Shown piece by piece: positions 47,724 to 60,010 of a stretch of DNA of 64,000 nt. The stretch's first letter is position 1. The number at the start of each line of letters is the position of its first letter. The stretch comes from Sipunculus nudus (Eukaryota > Annelida > Sipuncula > Golfingiida > Sipunculidae): contig CM049309.1 of the NCBI GenBank assembly GCA_026874595.1, forward strand, positions 15,464,576 to 15,528,575, written 5' to 3'. The notes below the pieces were generated by a model, which saw only the letters and a program-made list of their open reading frames with translations, did no database searches and was not told where the DNA came from. The position numbers were made by a program, and so were the translations under genes.

Positions 47724-49465
47724 TAGCGATCACTCTGTGTCCGTCGTCCGTCTGTCTGTCCGTCTGTCCGTTAACCAGGCACAAATCGTAACCGCTGGAC
47801 TTAGAACCTTGTAACTTGGGATTCTGAGAGGTCCATGAAAAATCTCCTAGGAAACCAGAAATTAGGTTTCTGTTACCCATATCCTTCGAGCTATGGGGCC
47901 CCAAAGTACCCCCCAGAAAAGTAAAAAATTTCATACAAAAACTTCAATATCTCATTAACTACTTGACTAATGGTCATGATTTTTGGCATACATATTGATC
48001 ATGAGATGTTCCATCAATTCCTGCAGACTGGTGGCGCCACCTGTATTTTTAGATTTTTTACAATTTTTTTTCTCTATTTTTTAGACCTTTAAAAATGTGA
48101 ACATCTGTTAACAAGGCACAAATCGTAAAGACTGGACCTAGAATCTTAATTCTTGACGCACTGAGAGGTCCATGAAAAATCTTCTTGGAAACCAGAAATT
48201 AGGTCTCTGTTACCCATATCCTTCGAGCTATGGGGCCCCAAAGTACCCCCCAGATTAGTCAAAAATTTCATACAAAAACTTCAATATCTCAATAACTACA
48301 TCACTGATGGTCATGATTTCTGGCATACATATTGATCATGAGATGTTCCATCAGTTCCTGCAGACTGGGGGCGCCACCAGTATTGTTCGATTTTTTACCA
48401 TTTTTTCCTCTATTTTTGAGACCTTTAAGGATGCTGTCATCTGTTAACGTGGCACAAATCGTAACGACTGGACCTAGAATCTTCATTCTCCCCACACTGA
48501 GAGAACTATGAAAAGTCTCCATGGAAACCAGGAATTAGGTTTCTGTTACCCATATCCTTTGAGCTATTGGACCCCAAAGTACCCCCCAGAATAGTCAAAA
48601 ATTTCATACAAAAACTTCAATATCTCATTAACTACATCACTGATGGTCATGATTTTTGGCATCATGAGATGTTTCATCAATTTCTGCAGACTGGTGGCGC
48701 CACCTGTATTTTTCAATTTTGACGAATTGTTTTCTCAATTTTTGAGACCTTTAAAAATGTGAACAGCTGTTAACAGGGCACAAATCATAAAGACGACCTA
48801 GAATCTTCATTCTTGACACACGGAGAGGTCCATGAAAAGTCTCCATGGAAACCTGAATTAAGGTCTCTGTTACCCATATCCTTTGAGCTGGGGGGGGGGG
48901 GCTCCCAATAACCCCCCCCCCCCCAGAATAATGGAAAATTTGATAAAAAAACAAACTGCAACATCTCAATAACTACAACACTGATGGTCATGATTTTTGG
49001 CATACATATTGATCAAGAGGTGTTCCATCAGTTCCTGCAGACTGGTGGCGCCACCTGTATTTTTCAAATTTTCACAATTTATTTTCTTTATTTTGAGACC
49101 TTTAAGGATGTAGTTATCTGTCAACAGGGTACAAATCGTAACGACTGGACCTAGAATCTTCATTCTTGACACATAGGGAGACCCATGATAAGTCTACATG
49201 GAAATCTGAAATTAGGTCTCTGTTACCCATATCCTTTGAGCTATGGCACTCTAAAGTACAGCTCAGAATAATGGAAAATTTGATACAAAAGCTGAAGTAT
49301 CTGAACAGCTAATGCAGAGATCACCATAATTGTTTGCATGGATATTGATCATGGAGTGTTTCATCAGTTTCTGCAGACTGGTGGCACCACCTGTATTTGT
49401 TTGGGTTTTTTCACGAAATTTTTCTCTATTTTTGAGACCTTTAAAGATATGAACATATCTTTACC

Positions 49466-50588
49466 GGGTTCCTCCGCCGCTGCCACGTTCATTTCCAGAG
49501 AGCTCCTCTGAGACTAATGGACCGATTTTTCCGAAACTTACACAAATTATCGGGTCACATGTGAACTGGTGCCTAACCAATTTGCGTTGACCTCTGACCT
49601 TTCCTCTCTATCCAGCGTCTATTTGTGCGTCTGTTTCCACACATAAACCCTCATATCTCGGGAACCGTTTGACCGATCAGGAAATAAAATTTATACAAAT
49701 GTAGCCCTTGGATTGCTTTATAACATACACAAAAAATGGTGGCTTCCTGTAACTATGTTTGCACAGTGTCCATCTGTTCATCTGCCTTGGGTTAAAATCA
49801 CTCATATCTCTGCAGCGAATTGACTAATTTACCTGAAATTTGTCATGCGTATACATCCTGGATAACTTTCTTGATTTTATGACAGGTGGCACTACCTACA
49901 TTCACGTTCACGCTGATGACATCCAAGCTCATATCTCGGGAACCGTTTGACCGATCAGGAAATAAAATTTATACAAATGTAGCCCTTGGATAGCTCTATA
50001 ACATACACAAAAAATGGTGGCGCCACCTGTAACCATGTTTGCACAGTGTCCATCTGTTCATCTGCCTTGGGTTAAAATCACTCATATCTCTGCAGTTAAT
50101 TGACTAATTCACCTGAAATTCGGCATGCGTATACATCCAGGATAGCTTTCTTGATTTTATGACAGGTAGCGCCACCTACATTCTAGTTAACGTTGCACAC
50201 ATCCAAGCATTTGACCGATTGGGCCAAAATTGTGCATGTGTTTAGATCTCCTATAGGTCTTTATCATACACAAAACTGGAGGGGCCACCTGCAACCATTT
50301 TTGCACAGCGTCTGTCTGTTTGTCTGCCGTGGGCTAAAATCACTCATATACTTGTAGTGGTTTGACTTTTCTGCCTAAGATTTTGCGTATGTATACAACT
50401 TGGACAGCTTTCTGGATCTGTGGTAGGTGGCACAACCTACATACACATTTAGGCTGCAGACATCCATGCTAATATGCAACATACCTCACTCTACGTCCCC
50501 TTGCCACTCAATCCATGCCTCACTTCACCCGTTCCACTCTGATTTTGGCGGATACATGTAGTCACTTGTCGGCTACCCGTATACTAGT
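49466..50588 (+). mobile_element. Family B Helitron-like element, copy B5, nested in copy A4
   Basis: It starts near CCTCCGCCGCTGCC and GGGTCACATGTGAACTGGTG, runs through alternating modules (one exact GGTGGCGCCACC near 50015), and ends with a degenerate hairpin TAGTCACTTGTCGGCTA and CTAGT (50584-50588) followed by T. Family A sequence continues directly afterwards (TTTCTCTTTTTTTGAGATAT), which supports insertion into A4. The 5' border is approximate. Confidence 0.65.
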
Positions 50589-50782
50589 TTTTAAAGTTTA
50601 CACATTTTTCTCTTTTTTTGAGATATATAAATACAGACTAAATCTTGGCCTGTTGGTTAATCTGTTTGATGCTTCAGTTGAATGGGTATATACTACCATT
50701 CTGATGATAAAAATTTCCTTTTGCGAATCTCTTCCCAGTCAGATGAGCGTCATGACCCATGGGTCACTTGTAAGTAGTGGTG

Positions 50783-51262
50783 TGATCGGGGCGGTTGTTT
50801 GTTTGTTTGTTTTGGGGTCCTCAGAGCTTAAGACCTGTAATACGAGTGATGTAGCACGAGCGTTTTACTCTAATCCACTTTGAAATGGACTCTGACTTGG
50901 ACTCGAGGATCCAGGACTCTGACTTGTACTCTTGACTCTGAGTTAAGGACTCTAGATGTCGAGCAAAGTCCAACTCAAGTCCAGTCCGTACATATGGTAA
51001 AGAGCTCTACACTTTTGCGAACTATAAACAGATTATATACAAAAAACGACTATTTACCAAGCTTCAGCTCTGCATCGTTATCTAAATTCAGTGCTGTCAC
51101 TATATTAACTACATATAAAAGTAACACTTTTTTAGGACTCGTGACTTGGACTCAAGTGGCCTGGACTCTTGACTTGGACTCGAGTGGCCTGGACTCTTGA
51201 CTCTCACTCGACTGGCCAGGACTCTTTGACTTTCACTCGAATAGTCTGGACTCAGTCTTGCA
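50783..51262. repeat. Family G repeat, second stretch
   Basis: Dense in GACTTGGACTCGAGTGGCC and GACTCTGACTTG-type words at both ends with an AT-rich centre, like 21286-21715. In the last part the unit ACTCGAGTGGCCTGGACTCTTG repeats in tandem about three times. Confidence 0.45.
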
Positions 51263-51697
51263 TTGAATCGATTAGATTTTGGTGTGCAACCGGGATATGA
51301 TCCTAATTCAGGGACGTGGAATATTCACAAATGTAGAGTTTTTTACTCAGCGCTTTACCTGTAGGCCTACTACCTATATCTCATTCGCTGTTTTTATTTA
51401 TTTATTTATTTATTTTTTTTGCCTGGTCTTCTGGGTCCCTACAAGAGAGAGGAGCATTTTATGTTGGGCCAATCAGGTGAGACCCGGTACTGGAAGTAAC
51501 ATCCTCTATGATTGGTTTATAGCAAATATAAATGCGGTTGGCAAAATATTTTTAGGAGTGGAAGAGGCCATTGATCATGAGCTAGACCATAAACTACTTA
51601 CATTAATATTTGTGGTCCTCTTGCCTTTAATTAAATGTTGCCCGAAACGCGACACACAACTGATGCGACAAGAAATCTACATTATTATCGGGACGTA
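51263..51697. other. Intergenic sequence, nothing recognised
   Basis: An open frame crosses this stretch and the following MITE but shows no family resemblance, and its second half is repeat sequence; no gene is called. Confidence 0.5.
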
Positions 51698-51954
51698 TTG
51701 CCAGCAAACCGAATACCAGCCAAGCGAGGAATGCACGAGACCAATATTGTTACATTTCGTTTTGAGTGACAGCTCATCGACCCGGCGACCGTTTGGAGAG
51801 GCCACAGGCTCAGAAAGAATTGCTCGACACTTAGTTGGCACAGGTACTTGCGCACACAGGATGCCCGGCCACTTGAGCGAGCTGTCACTCAAACGTATTG
51901 TGACAACATTGGCTCCGTCATACCTCGCTTGACTGGTATCCGTTTTGCTGGCAA
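51698..51954. mobile_element. MITE with long terminal inverted repeats (257 bp)
   Basis: About 78 bp at each end are inverted copies: TTGCCAGCAAACCGAATACC against the complement of GGTATCCGTTTTGCTGGCAA, continuing through CAAGCGAGG and GAGTGACAGCTC with scattered mismatches. A unique centre of about 100 bp lies between. No clear target duplication was found, so the superfamily is not assigned. Confidence 0.75.
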
Positions 51955-52528
51955 CGGATACATGGCTACGCTAACATAGTCTTAATGTCATAATTGGTTG
52001 ATGATGCGAGAACGCAGAGGGAGCAAATTTGGACCTTTTATTTACTTAGAGTAAATATAAATCTGTCATCAATCGGCGCTTGAAGCGTAGCTATGGACGG
52101 AGCCATGTTGCCTGTCCGCTGTTTGTTAACTGGCATTTGGTAGGCTGCTAGTCGCATCAGGCGCACGATTTGTTTCAGCGGACACCGACCGGCCACCTGG
52201 TGTTTAGGTCTATCATTACCGGTCATACCAGGCAGCGGTTAAATTAGTAGCTTCTGTAGAAGCGCAAGATTTCCGCTGCCTCGTGAGCGTAATGCGCGAA
52301 TGAACTTGGCAATACTTGCCGAAAAGGTCAATGCAAACACGATTTTGTACACCCATTTTCATACAGACTCTTCATTGTAAAAATAAAACGAGGAAACCCG
52401 AATTACCAACGAGCAAGTCTGTGCACACAATACTGAAGAAGATTAAATTAACAAAAAAATCGGTAAAGAAAACAAATTCAGTATTTCTGTATCTCTAATT
52501 AAGTGTTTTATAAGCGGAACCAAAATAT

Positions 52529-52563
<35 letters not shown>

Positions 52564-54429
52564 CATATCCAATATTCAGATCGTGAGAGAAAACCATCAA
52601 AAATTATTAATCTGAATTATTTTTCGGATAAAACGGGTGAACATGGAATTGATAATCGGTATAAATATTTACAATAAGAATATCCATAAAGGTGATGCGA
52701 TAAAGAAAGTGCCTGGTTAAACGACAATTCTCTATACCAGTGGGGCATCTTGAACGGTTAATTCAACATGCAGCGAGTTTCTAATAATTCTGGTTTTATA
52801 ACAATTTCAGTCATATTCATGGACAAGCTTCAGGAATTCCATTACTCTGAGACGAATATAACTTGAAGCGCAGCGTAGCTTCCACCGCACCACACAGTAA
52901 TAGTTATACTATATGGGGATAATTAAATTCCTTGCGCTTTCTGGCCTCTGTGGAGTCACTATAATCCCCTCAAACAAAATCGATAATGACACAGTTTTTC
53001 GCATTATTTTTTGTCGTATAATTTTCGGCTAGGTTGTGAACAGATAAAAGAGCCCATAAAATGAGATCGATTCTGCCGTGATGAAGTATGTTTGTTACCA
53101 TCCCGGCGACGAAAACAACCTCGTTTGTCACGTGGTTCGTCACCTGGATGACGCGGATCGGGCACTTTCCCTATGATCACGCTTTTTGTGTTGGCCCGCT
53201 AGGGGCCCAGTCCTACATTGACGGATTGTCAGCCTTTTCGGGGTTTTTTAGACCTGATTTGGCCGTTTCTCCATCTTGTTTACGATGAGACCCTGTTTTC
53301 TTTTAGCCGTAGCCGTTGGGAAGTGAAAGGGCTTAATCAGAAGCAGCCAGAAGCAAGCTTGGTAATGATGGCAGTATTTTATGAGTACACCGCCGACGGT
53401 TCATTGCCGCTTGTTCCCTATATATGAAAGCGCTATTTTTACTTGTTTCTATGATACCTTTGGGATTATCCTCTTCCCTTTTCTGTTCAGCCGAATAGCT
53501 TATATTTCACGGATAGAATTAACAATGGCGGATCTAGAGGCGCCCCCCCCCCCCCTCGTTGAGCTGTTACATCTTTCATTTTATCTATTCATTTTCCCAA
53601 TTTTTGTGACTCATTTTCATTTTCCGGATTTATTTTGTATTTTTAGCAATAAGAGTTTTAAGTTATTCACGGTTTTATACTTTCAAATTCATTGGTTGAG
53701 GATATTAATGAGCAGCTGTGTGATATGCTCCGTGAGGGTATAGCATCCAAATAATTCTATACTTTGGGATCGAGTCTTTTCGTTATTATACTCTAATGGG
53801 TCATAACACCCAAGGAACTCGCCCAGGTCGAATTCGTGTGTCAGTGAGGCACGACCTTCCCGGTAACCGGCAGAGCGCAAGACCTGTGTTGGGGTCGAGA
53901 GTGAAAACTCTCACTGGCACCGGTGCACGATCTCAGGATCTGTGTTCTGCTGAGTCCTGTGTGCTGCCGAGACCACAGAAGCCGGTTTTAAGTTTAATAT
54001 AAGAGAGTTTAACATTTATTCAATTACTTTGCACCGAGCATTACATTTGAAAGACATTTTGTAAGTAACAAACATGGATGCGCCTTTGCACCATTATCAT
54101 CAACATATTGAAAACGATTAAAAAGTTTACATCCTAAGTTTGACGAAATATATATATTAAATATTGAACTACTCTAAAGTTTCCTGACTATATTATGCAA
54201 AAACCTTTAAGAGGACAGTTTCTGAGGAACAGAAACTCCTCAAATTTTTTTGTGAAAAAAACCTTAAAAGGTCCTCTATACTTTGCATTTTTTATAAGTT
54301 TCCAAGTGTCTCAGGAGGAGAACCCCTCCCATACCCTCCTCCATGTACCTTAATAAAAGCATAATATTTCCTTATTGAACGAAAAATCATCCATAACACC
54401 TTTCAACCGCGAAAGCAGTATTAGCGTCA
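51955..54429. other. Intergenic sequence with homopolymer runs
   Basis: Less AT-rich in places than the left half of the window. It contains a T-run (52530-52561) and a C-run near 53540. GCGGATCTAGAGGCGCC near 53526 recalls the ends of the element at 62129-62338 but has no partner end. No gene or RNA was supported. Confidence 0.5.
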
Positions 54430-55526
54430 GCTGCAACCATTTTTGCACAGCGTCCTTCTGTACATCGGCCTTTGGTTAAAATCCTTCGTATCTCTGCAGT
54501 GGTTGGACCTGCAATTCTGCAAGTGTATACCTTCTGGATAGCTTTCTTAGTTTTATATCAAGTGGCGCCACCTACATTCAAGTTCAGGCTGCAGACATCC
54601 AGGCTACTATCTCAAGACTAGTTTGACGTATCCCCCTGAAATTTTGCATGTGTATAGATCTCACATTGCTTTTTATCATACGTAACACTGGTGGTGCCAC
54701 CTTTAACCATTTTTGCACAGCGTCCGTCTGTTTGTCTGCCATGGGATAAAATCACTCGTATCTCGGCAGTGGTTTGACTTATCTGCCTAAAATTTAGCAT
54801 GTATCTTGGGTAGCTTTCACGATTTTATGGCAGGTTGCGCCACCTACATTTATGTTTACGCTGCAGACATCAATGCTAATATTTCAGAACTAGTAAGACG
54901 TATGAGCATGAAATTCTGCATGCGTATAGAGCTGACATATCTCTTTATCATACACATTGTGTGACAAGCGGGTGGCGCCACTTGCAACCATTTTTGCACA
55001 GCGTTTGACCTTTGGATCAAAACACTCATATCTCAGAAGTGGTTTGACTTTAAAAAAATTGCTTATGTTTACATCTTGGATAACTTTCTAGGCGCCACTT
55101 ACATACACATTTCGGCTGCATACATCCATGCTATTATCTCAGGACTGGTTTGTCGTATCGGCCTGACATTTTGCATGAGTAAAGATCTTCCATAGCTCTA
55201 CAGCTTATACAAATTTGGTGGCCCAACATACAACCATTTTTGCATGGTGTCCATCTGTTCATCAGCCTAGGGTATAAACCACTCATATCTCAGCAGTGGT
55301 TTGACTTATCCACCTAAAACTTTGCATCTGTATACATCTTTAATAGCTTTCTCTTTCAAATATCAGGTGGCGCCGCCTACAATCATGTTTTCATGGCAGA
55401 TATACATGCTAATATGCAACACATCACACGTTATTTCCCCTTGCCAGTCAATCTATGTCTCATTTCACCCGTCCCATTCTGATTGGCGGATACACGTAGT
55501 CGCTTGTCGACCACCCGTATTCTAGT
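54430..55526 (+). mobile_element. Family B Helitron-like element, copy B6, diverged
   Basis: The alternating modules are recognisable but more decayed, with AGTGGCGCCACC near 54562 and GGTGGCGCCGCC near 55367 at the joints. The end keeps GTAGTCGCTTGTCGACCAC, the spacer and CTAGT (55522-55526) before T. The left border is uncertain. Confidence 0.65.
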
Positions 55527-56014
55527 TAAATGTATATATTATTCATATGTATTAACTATATATGTTAATTATGCATGTATATGTTTTATTTAATATATTA
55601 TATTATACTATATATAAAACATATGCATAATACATGCATTCATATAACGGCTTGATTTTTGTATTCTAATCAAATACACCACGCCTGTTCCCTTTGCGCA
55701 CTCCTGCTGGTTGGGGGTATTGATTTCATTATATCTAACATGTATACATGCTTTCCACGGGGCATATAGAATTGTGTTAAATCCCCGTTGGACTGTGAGC
55801 AGCCAGTTTATTCGCCAATAACATTAAGTGGATAAGCCTGTCCTAACAGTGGCGAGCCCCGAAATCCCCGGGGGTTGCTGGTCAGATCATCTTCCGTTGG
55901 CCTCCCGGTCGAGGAGAGGACATTGGTGGTCAGGAAATATGTCTTATAAAATAATTATATTCATACGGCATCCGGTATTAAATCAACTCTTGCGGTGTCC
56001 ACCATTTTTCATAA
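55527..56014. other. AT-rich foldable stretch and unrecognised sequence
   Basis: At 55560-55635 ATGCATGTATATGTTTTAT and the complementary ATAAAACATATGCATAAT can pair across a TA-rich loop. The rest is unrecognised. Confidence 0.45.
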
Positions 56015-56478
56015 TTATAGTTCATCTGACTCTGCCGTGTTACGCTATATATATAGCGATGGGTAGGCCTATTTGTCGGTCTGTCCTTCCGTCCGTTAGC
56101 AGGGCAAATCCTAACCGTTAGACGGCCTAGAGTGTTGTAACATCAAGTAAATTCAGACAAAATCTTTTTGGAAACCTAAAATTAGATCAGAGTCAACTAT
56201 ATTTTAGGAGCTACGTAGCTAAAACACGCCTTTGTGTACCAGGATGAAACATGATAATTATAATAATATAACCTAATTACCTTAATTACACATGCCCATC
56301 AGCATGCAGTTTGCACGCTATTTAGAGTGAAAATCATCATATATAATTGCTCTATAATTCTTACATCGATTGCCTTAATTTTTCATGCATGTCACAATGA
56401 TTATTTTGAGTCGTCAATGTAGGCTATATGGCCAAGTTTGTCAGCTGTGCGCTATGACTCATGGGTATACATGAGTCC
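56015..56478 (+). mobile_element. Family A element, degenerate short copy (A5)
   Basis: A decayed head (TTCATCTGACTCTGCCG, then GCTATATATATAGCGATGGG) leads into GTCGGTCTGTCCTTCCGTCC and GTTAGCAGGGCAAATCCTAAC. The tail GTCAGCTGTGCGCTATGAC, CATGGGT follows after about 400 bp. Confidence 0.5.
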
Positions 56479-59400
56479 ATGTATTCCATTCACGAAACAA
56501 GATTACTATTTGATAGGCTCTCTTTCTGTAATCGTTTGTGTAAGCCAACTTACTGCGGGAAAAAGTTTCCAGCGAAACGCTGGACTCCTCCTTCCGGACA
56601 TTGCCTGGTTGTATTTGACTGAGCTAAGCGAGATACAATACGGTTAATTTAATCAAGTCCTTCCAATAATTAATCATTATACATTTATTTAAACATTTAT
56701 TTTACCAATGTTAAAATTTCAGTAATCTTCTTTATTTTAATTGAGTAAATATAGAAGAGAACGAGATTTAGTTTCTTATAATAAGATGCTGTTAAAGGGA
56801 CCGTTTCTGATAACAGGTTTGATAAATATACATAAAAAGATAGTGTATTCTCCATAAAATTACGATATTTGTCAAAATTTTGCTCTAAAACCGTTAGCTT
56901 ACTCTTGTGCACAAGTAGAAAAAAAAATGCACTTGGCGAGATCATTAGTGCCAAGCATGAACTCAGCGCCCGCCACCTTGTGACCGAACAGCGCAACTTT
57001 TCAAGCTTCAAAAGGGCGTTTCTTCTGTATTTCTTTCTTGTTTAATCTCCTTGTTTGGGAGGTCGGGCCTGTGATCTTTTAATGGCAAACAGACACGTTG
57101 GTTGTGTTTACTCACGCGCAGAATCATTACAAAAGGTGAATTGGATATCCGTGTGCTGTGATGGGTTTGCTGAGAAACGTTTGTGTTCAGCCAAAAGGAA
57201 CTAAAAGCATGATATGACATATATATTATTACAAATGATTATCTTTAATTTTGGTCTCTTAAGATATCCTAGCCAAGAGAAAGACGTTTTTTAAACTGCT
57301 ATATACCCAGATACGATACTCCACAATAAATCTTTAAATTAAAGATTTAAATTCAAGCTTGATATCACAAGGCTGACACTGTTACTATAGTCCGTTTCAC
57401 TACCTGTTTTGTATAGATAATTTTCAGTAATTTCTTGAAATCTGCATATAGAAGTGACAACCTAATATTGACAATTAAGAATTTTACAGTTAATCCCCAA
57501 TTTCTGATTCCCAATTTTTAATCTCTTCACAATGATCAGGCAGATATGTGTCCCTGCATGAGTAGCCATCTTTGGTTAAGCTGGTTATATTTTTAGGCGT
57601 GTTAAAGTGACATCATCCAATCAGCAGCTTTCACCTGAGGATGTTTTTGCATATTACCTTGACCGCCATATATGGGTCTGATATGTTGTAAAATGTAGAC
57701 TGATTTCGCATATTTTTAAATAATTCTGTTTCCTAAATAAAGAGTAAGGTAGGTATTTATTTACCTTGGTGAAAATTAGGTCCTTTAATCATCTACACTA
57801 TAATTGTTTCCCTTAAAATGTAACTAATAAAAAAGTCATAGCAAAAAACAGGTGGATTTGAGGGGATGAAAGGAACTTATATTCGCTGTGGCCAGCATTC
57901 TGCGATTTATATAGCACTCGGCTTCTGTCAGTTTGACATGTTTAACCAGATATTCAGTTGGGATGGCCCTAAAGTTCCTGTGAGGACAAAGGTGCTATCA
58001 GTCTGATATTTGTTTTTTTTTTTTACGCTTCATGGCTCTCTATCGTACAAATACACGACTAATATAGGGCAAAATAAAGTATGGTTCTCAGGCACTTTTT
58101 TTCATAAATCAGTGCGGGCGGGCGATTTTTTGTTGACCCTTTTCTGTATGTTTCGATCAAAATGTCATATGATCGGGAAAAGCATGAAAATACCAGAATT
58201 TTCTTGCTAAACATGCAGATGAAAAGCAATTAATAACAAAGGAATTCTTATCAAAACTGTATTGTTTTATCCTCCTGAAAGATGAAAATCTAAATAAAGA
58301 ATGAGAACCATATCTTTTATTTATTTATTTATTTGGGGGGGGGGGGGGACCAGAAATGAGCTCATGCCGTGGAGATGGCGATGGAAAGGACATATATTTG
58401 TAGGGTGGAGCACATGTAGTACTTGGATTTAAAATATTAACTTGACAAGCTTTATCGAGGGACTTTATCTGGATTTGCTATAAATCGGATTCCACCAGCT
58501 TACTCATCGGAAGGCAATGACTCGGACTCAGTGTCCCGGGCCGAGGAGGGGCCCGCTAATTTTAGTCTGCTTCATTACTGAAGCGTATTGAAAATCAAGG
58601 ATAAGATATCTCATCATAGATATTCCCCATGAAAAAAAAACCACACCTTTAAATTAATTTATGAATCTCCTTACTTTACTGACTATATAGATGGAGCGTT
58701 TGTATGCACCAGGAAACCTTGTGAAAATTCCAAAGAAAATGATAAAAAATAGGCGTACCTTAATCTAGAACAGATAATATGAAAATACCCCCTATTTGCG
58801 AGAAACAGATTGAATTATTTAAATCTTCAAAACCAATTCCTTTTTTTTTCACCTTTCCACCAAAAGAGCAGGAAGTTTTAAGACTACCCAAAATCTTTGA
58901 ATCTGCATTCTAAGGAATGCAAGCCTCCGCCATGTGGGGGTTACTATTTTGTGGAATGCTCCCACAACCGTGTTTGCTTGGCCAATATTCCCAGGGTCAT
59001 TCGTGCATAAGTGACTCCGGTTTATGTGTAGGATCGACACCAAAATCTGATCGATTTTTCTTGTGTCCATTTCCGAAATGCCCTATAAATTTCATGAGAT
59101 TGCGTTCAACATTGCGTGACTTATACTGTAAATAAACACGCACACAAACACACACACATGAACGGGAATGAACGCATACCCTCCCGGCGGAGGCAACAAT
59201 TAATACGCGTGTGCACTATTGATAACGCGAGGAGTTGTTGAACCGTTTTGTGTTCCTTTGCGTGTCATAATTCCTCGGTGTGAGAATCCCTAATTTCCAA
59301 CACTCCGCTGACTTTAGGTCTGTATCTGCTGTTCTGCGTGATTCGATTTAAAGCCACAGTCTCAATCCCAGATGAAAAGCAGCTGAAACCCAGGCTGACA

Positions 59401-59597
59401 GGTTCTGCACAATTGGGGTCGTGTTCGTGACACTGGCCGTTCTAATCACTTCATGGACTCGTCGTGCAATCACGAGATCCTTGTGTTGAACTGCATACAA
59501 CGTCATGGAAACGATGTGCCCACTCAATAAGTTGGAGGCCCAGCAGTAAGCCTATGGAAGTATAAAACGCCCTGGAAAATGTTCCGCCTTTTTGGTC
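56479..59597. other. Intergenic sequence, nothing recognised
   Basis: It contains a G-run near 58335-58348 and a CA-rich patch near 59138-59158. No gene, RNA or placed repeat. Confidence 0.5.
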
Positions 59598-59960
59598 TTA
59601 AGCCGTCTTCCCTTCGGCTGATCGGAAAAAAATCGGTAGGATCGGATGTGAGGGTTTTAAAATCCAGCACTAAAAATCGGCTGCAAAAATCCTAGACAAT
59701 GTTAAGGGTTTTTCTGCCGATTTTTTATCCGGCTAGAAAATTCGGAAGATATGTTTAAAACCAACATTTCCACCTTTTTATTATTTCTGACGCCATTAAT
59801 ATTATAATCCTTGAGACGAAATTAGAAGTGACCAAAATGACCGGAGAATAGTGGTCAGGTGTAATGCAGGAAAAATCGGTAGGGGTGTTGGCACCCAGCA
59901 GCCGGCGAGACTTGTAGATTTTTCCGGCCGGAAAGATGGGTAGATGGGAAGCCAGCTTTA
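59598..59960. mobile_element. MITE, PIF/Harbinger-like TTA target (about 363 bp)
   Basis: The left end TTA-AGCCGTCTTCCC and the right end GGGAAGCCAGCT-TTA are inverted (10 of 12 terminal bases match) and flanked by TTA. Just inside, AAAAATCGGTAGG-like phrases occur on both sides in opposite orientation. No coding. TTA duplications point to PIF/Harbinger relatives, but the assignment is tentative. Confidence 0.55.
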
Positions 59961-59979
59961 GAGTATCAAAGCATATAAG

Positions 59980-59985
<6 letters not shown>

Positions 59986-60010
<25 letters not shown>
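59986..60010. repeat. (TA)n microsatellite
   Basis: A short TA run just right of the MITE. Confidence 0.85.

Larger units (their letters stand above)
41767..50771 (+). mobile_element. Family A element, copy A4, split by a LINE
   Basis: The head TTTTTAGCTCAGCTGACTGAAAGTC starts at 41767 and is interrupted at 41801. The element resumes at 47711 with GTCATCTGAGCTATAGCG, ATCACTCTGTGTCCGTCGTC and the usual A units (47750-49450; joints near 48028, 48370, 48692, 49044, 49383). The tail at about 50600-50771 (TCTTGGCCTGTTGGTTAATC, CAGTCAGATGAGCGTC, GACCCATGGGTC, ACTTGT) matches copy A3 almost base for base. Without the LINE the element is about 3.1 kb, and a family B block lies inside it. Confidence 0.7.

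Noticed and set aside
51279-51932. Open frame of 217 codons
   Set aside because: Its second half lies in a MITE's inverted arm and the first half has no family resemblance, so it is a chance frame.
53526-53556. GGCGGATCTAGAGGCGCC plus C-run as a second copy of the 62129-62338 MITE
   Set aside because: Only one end-like motif is present and no inverted partner was found.
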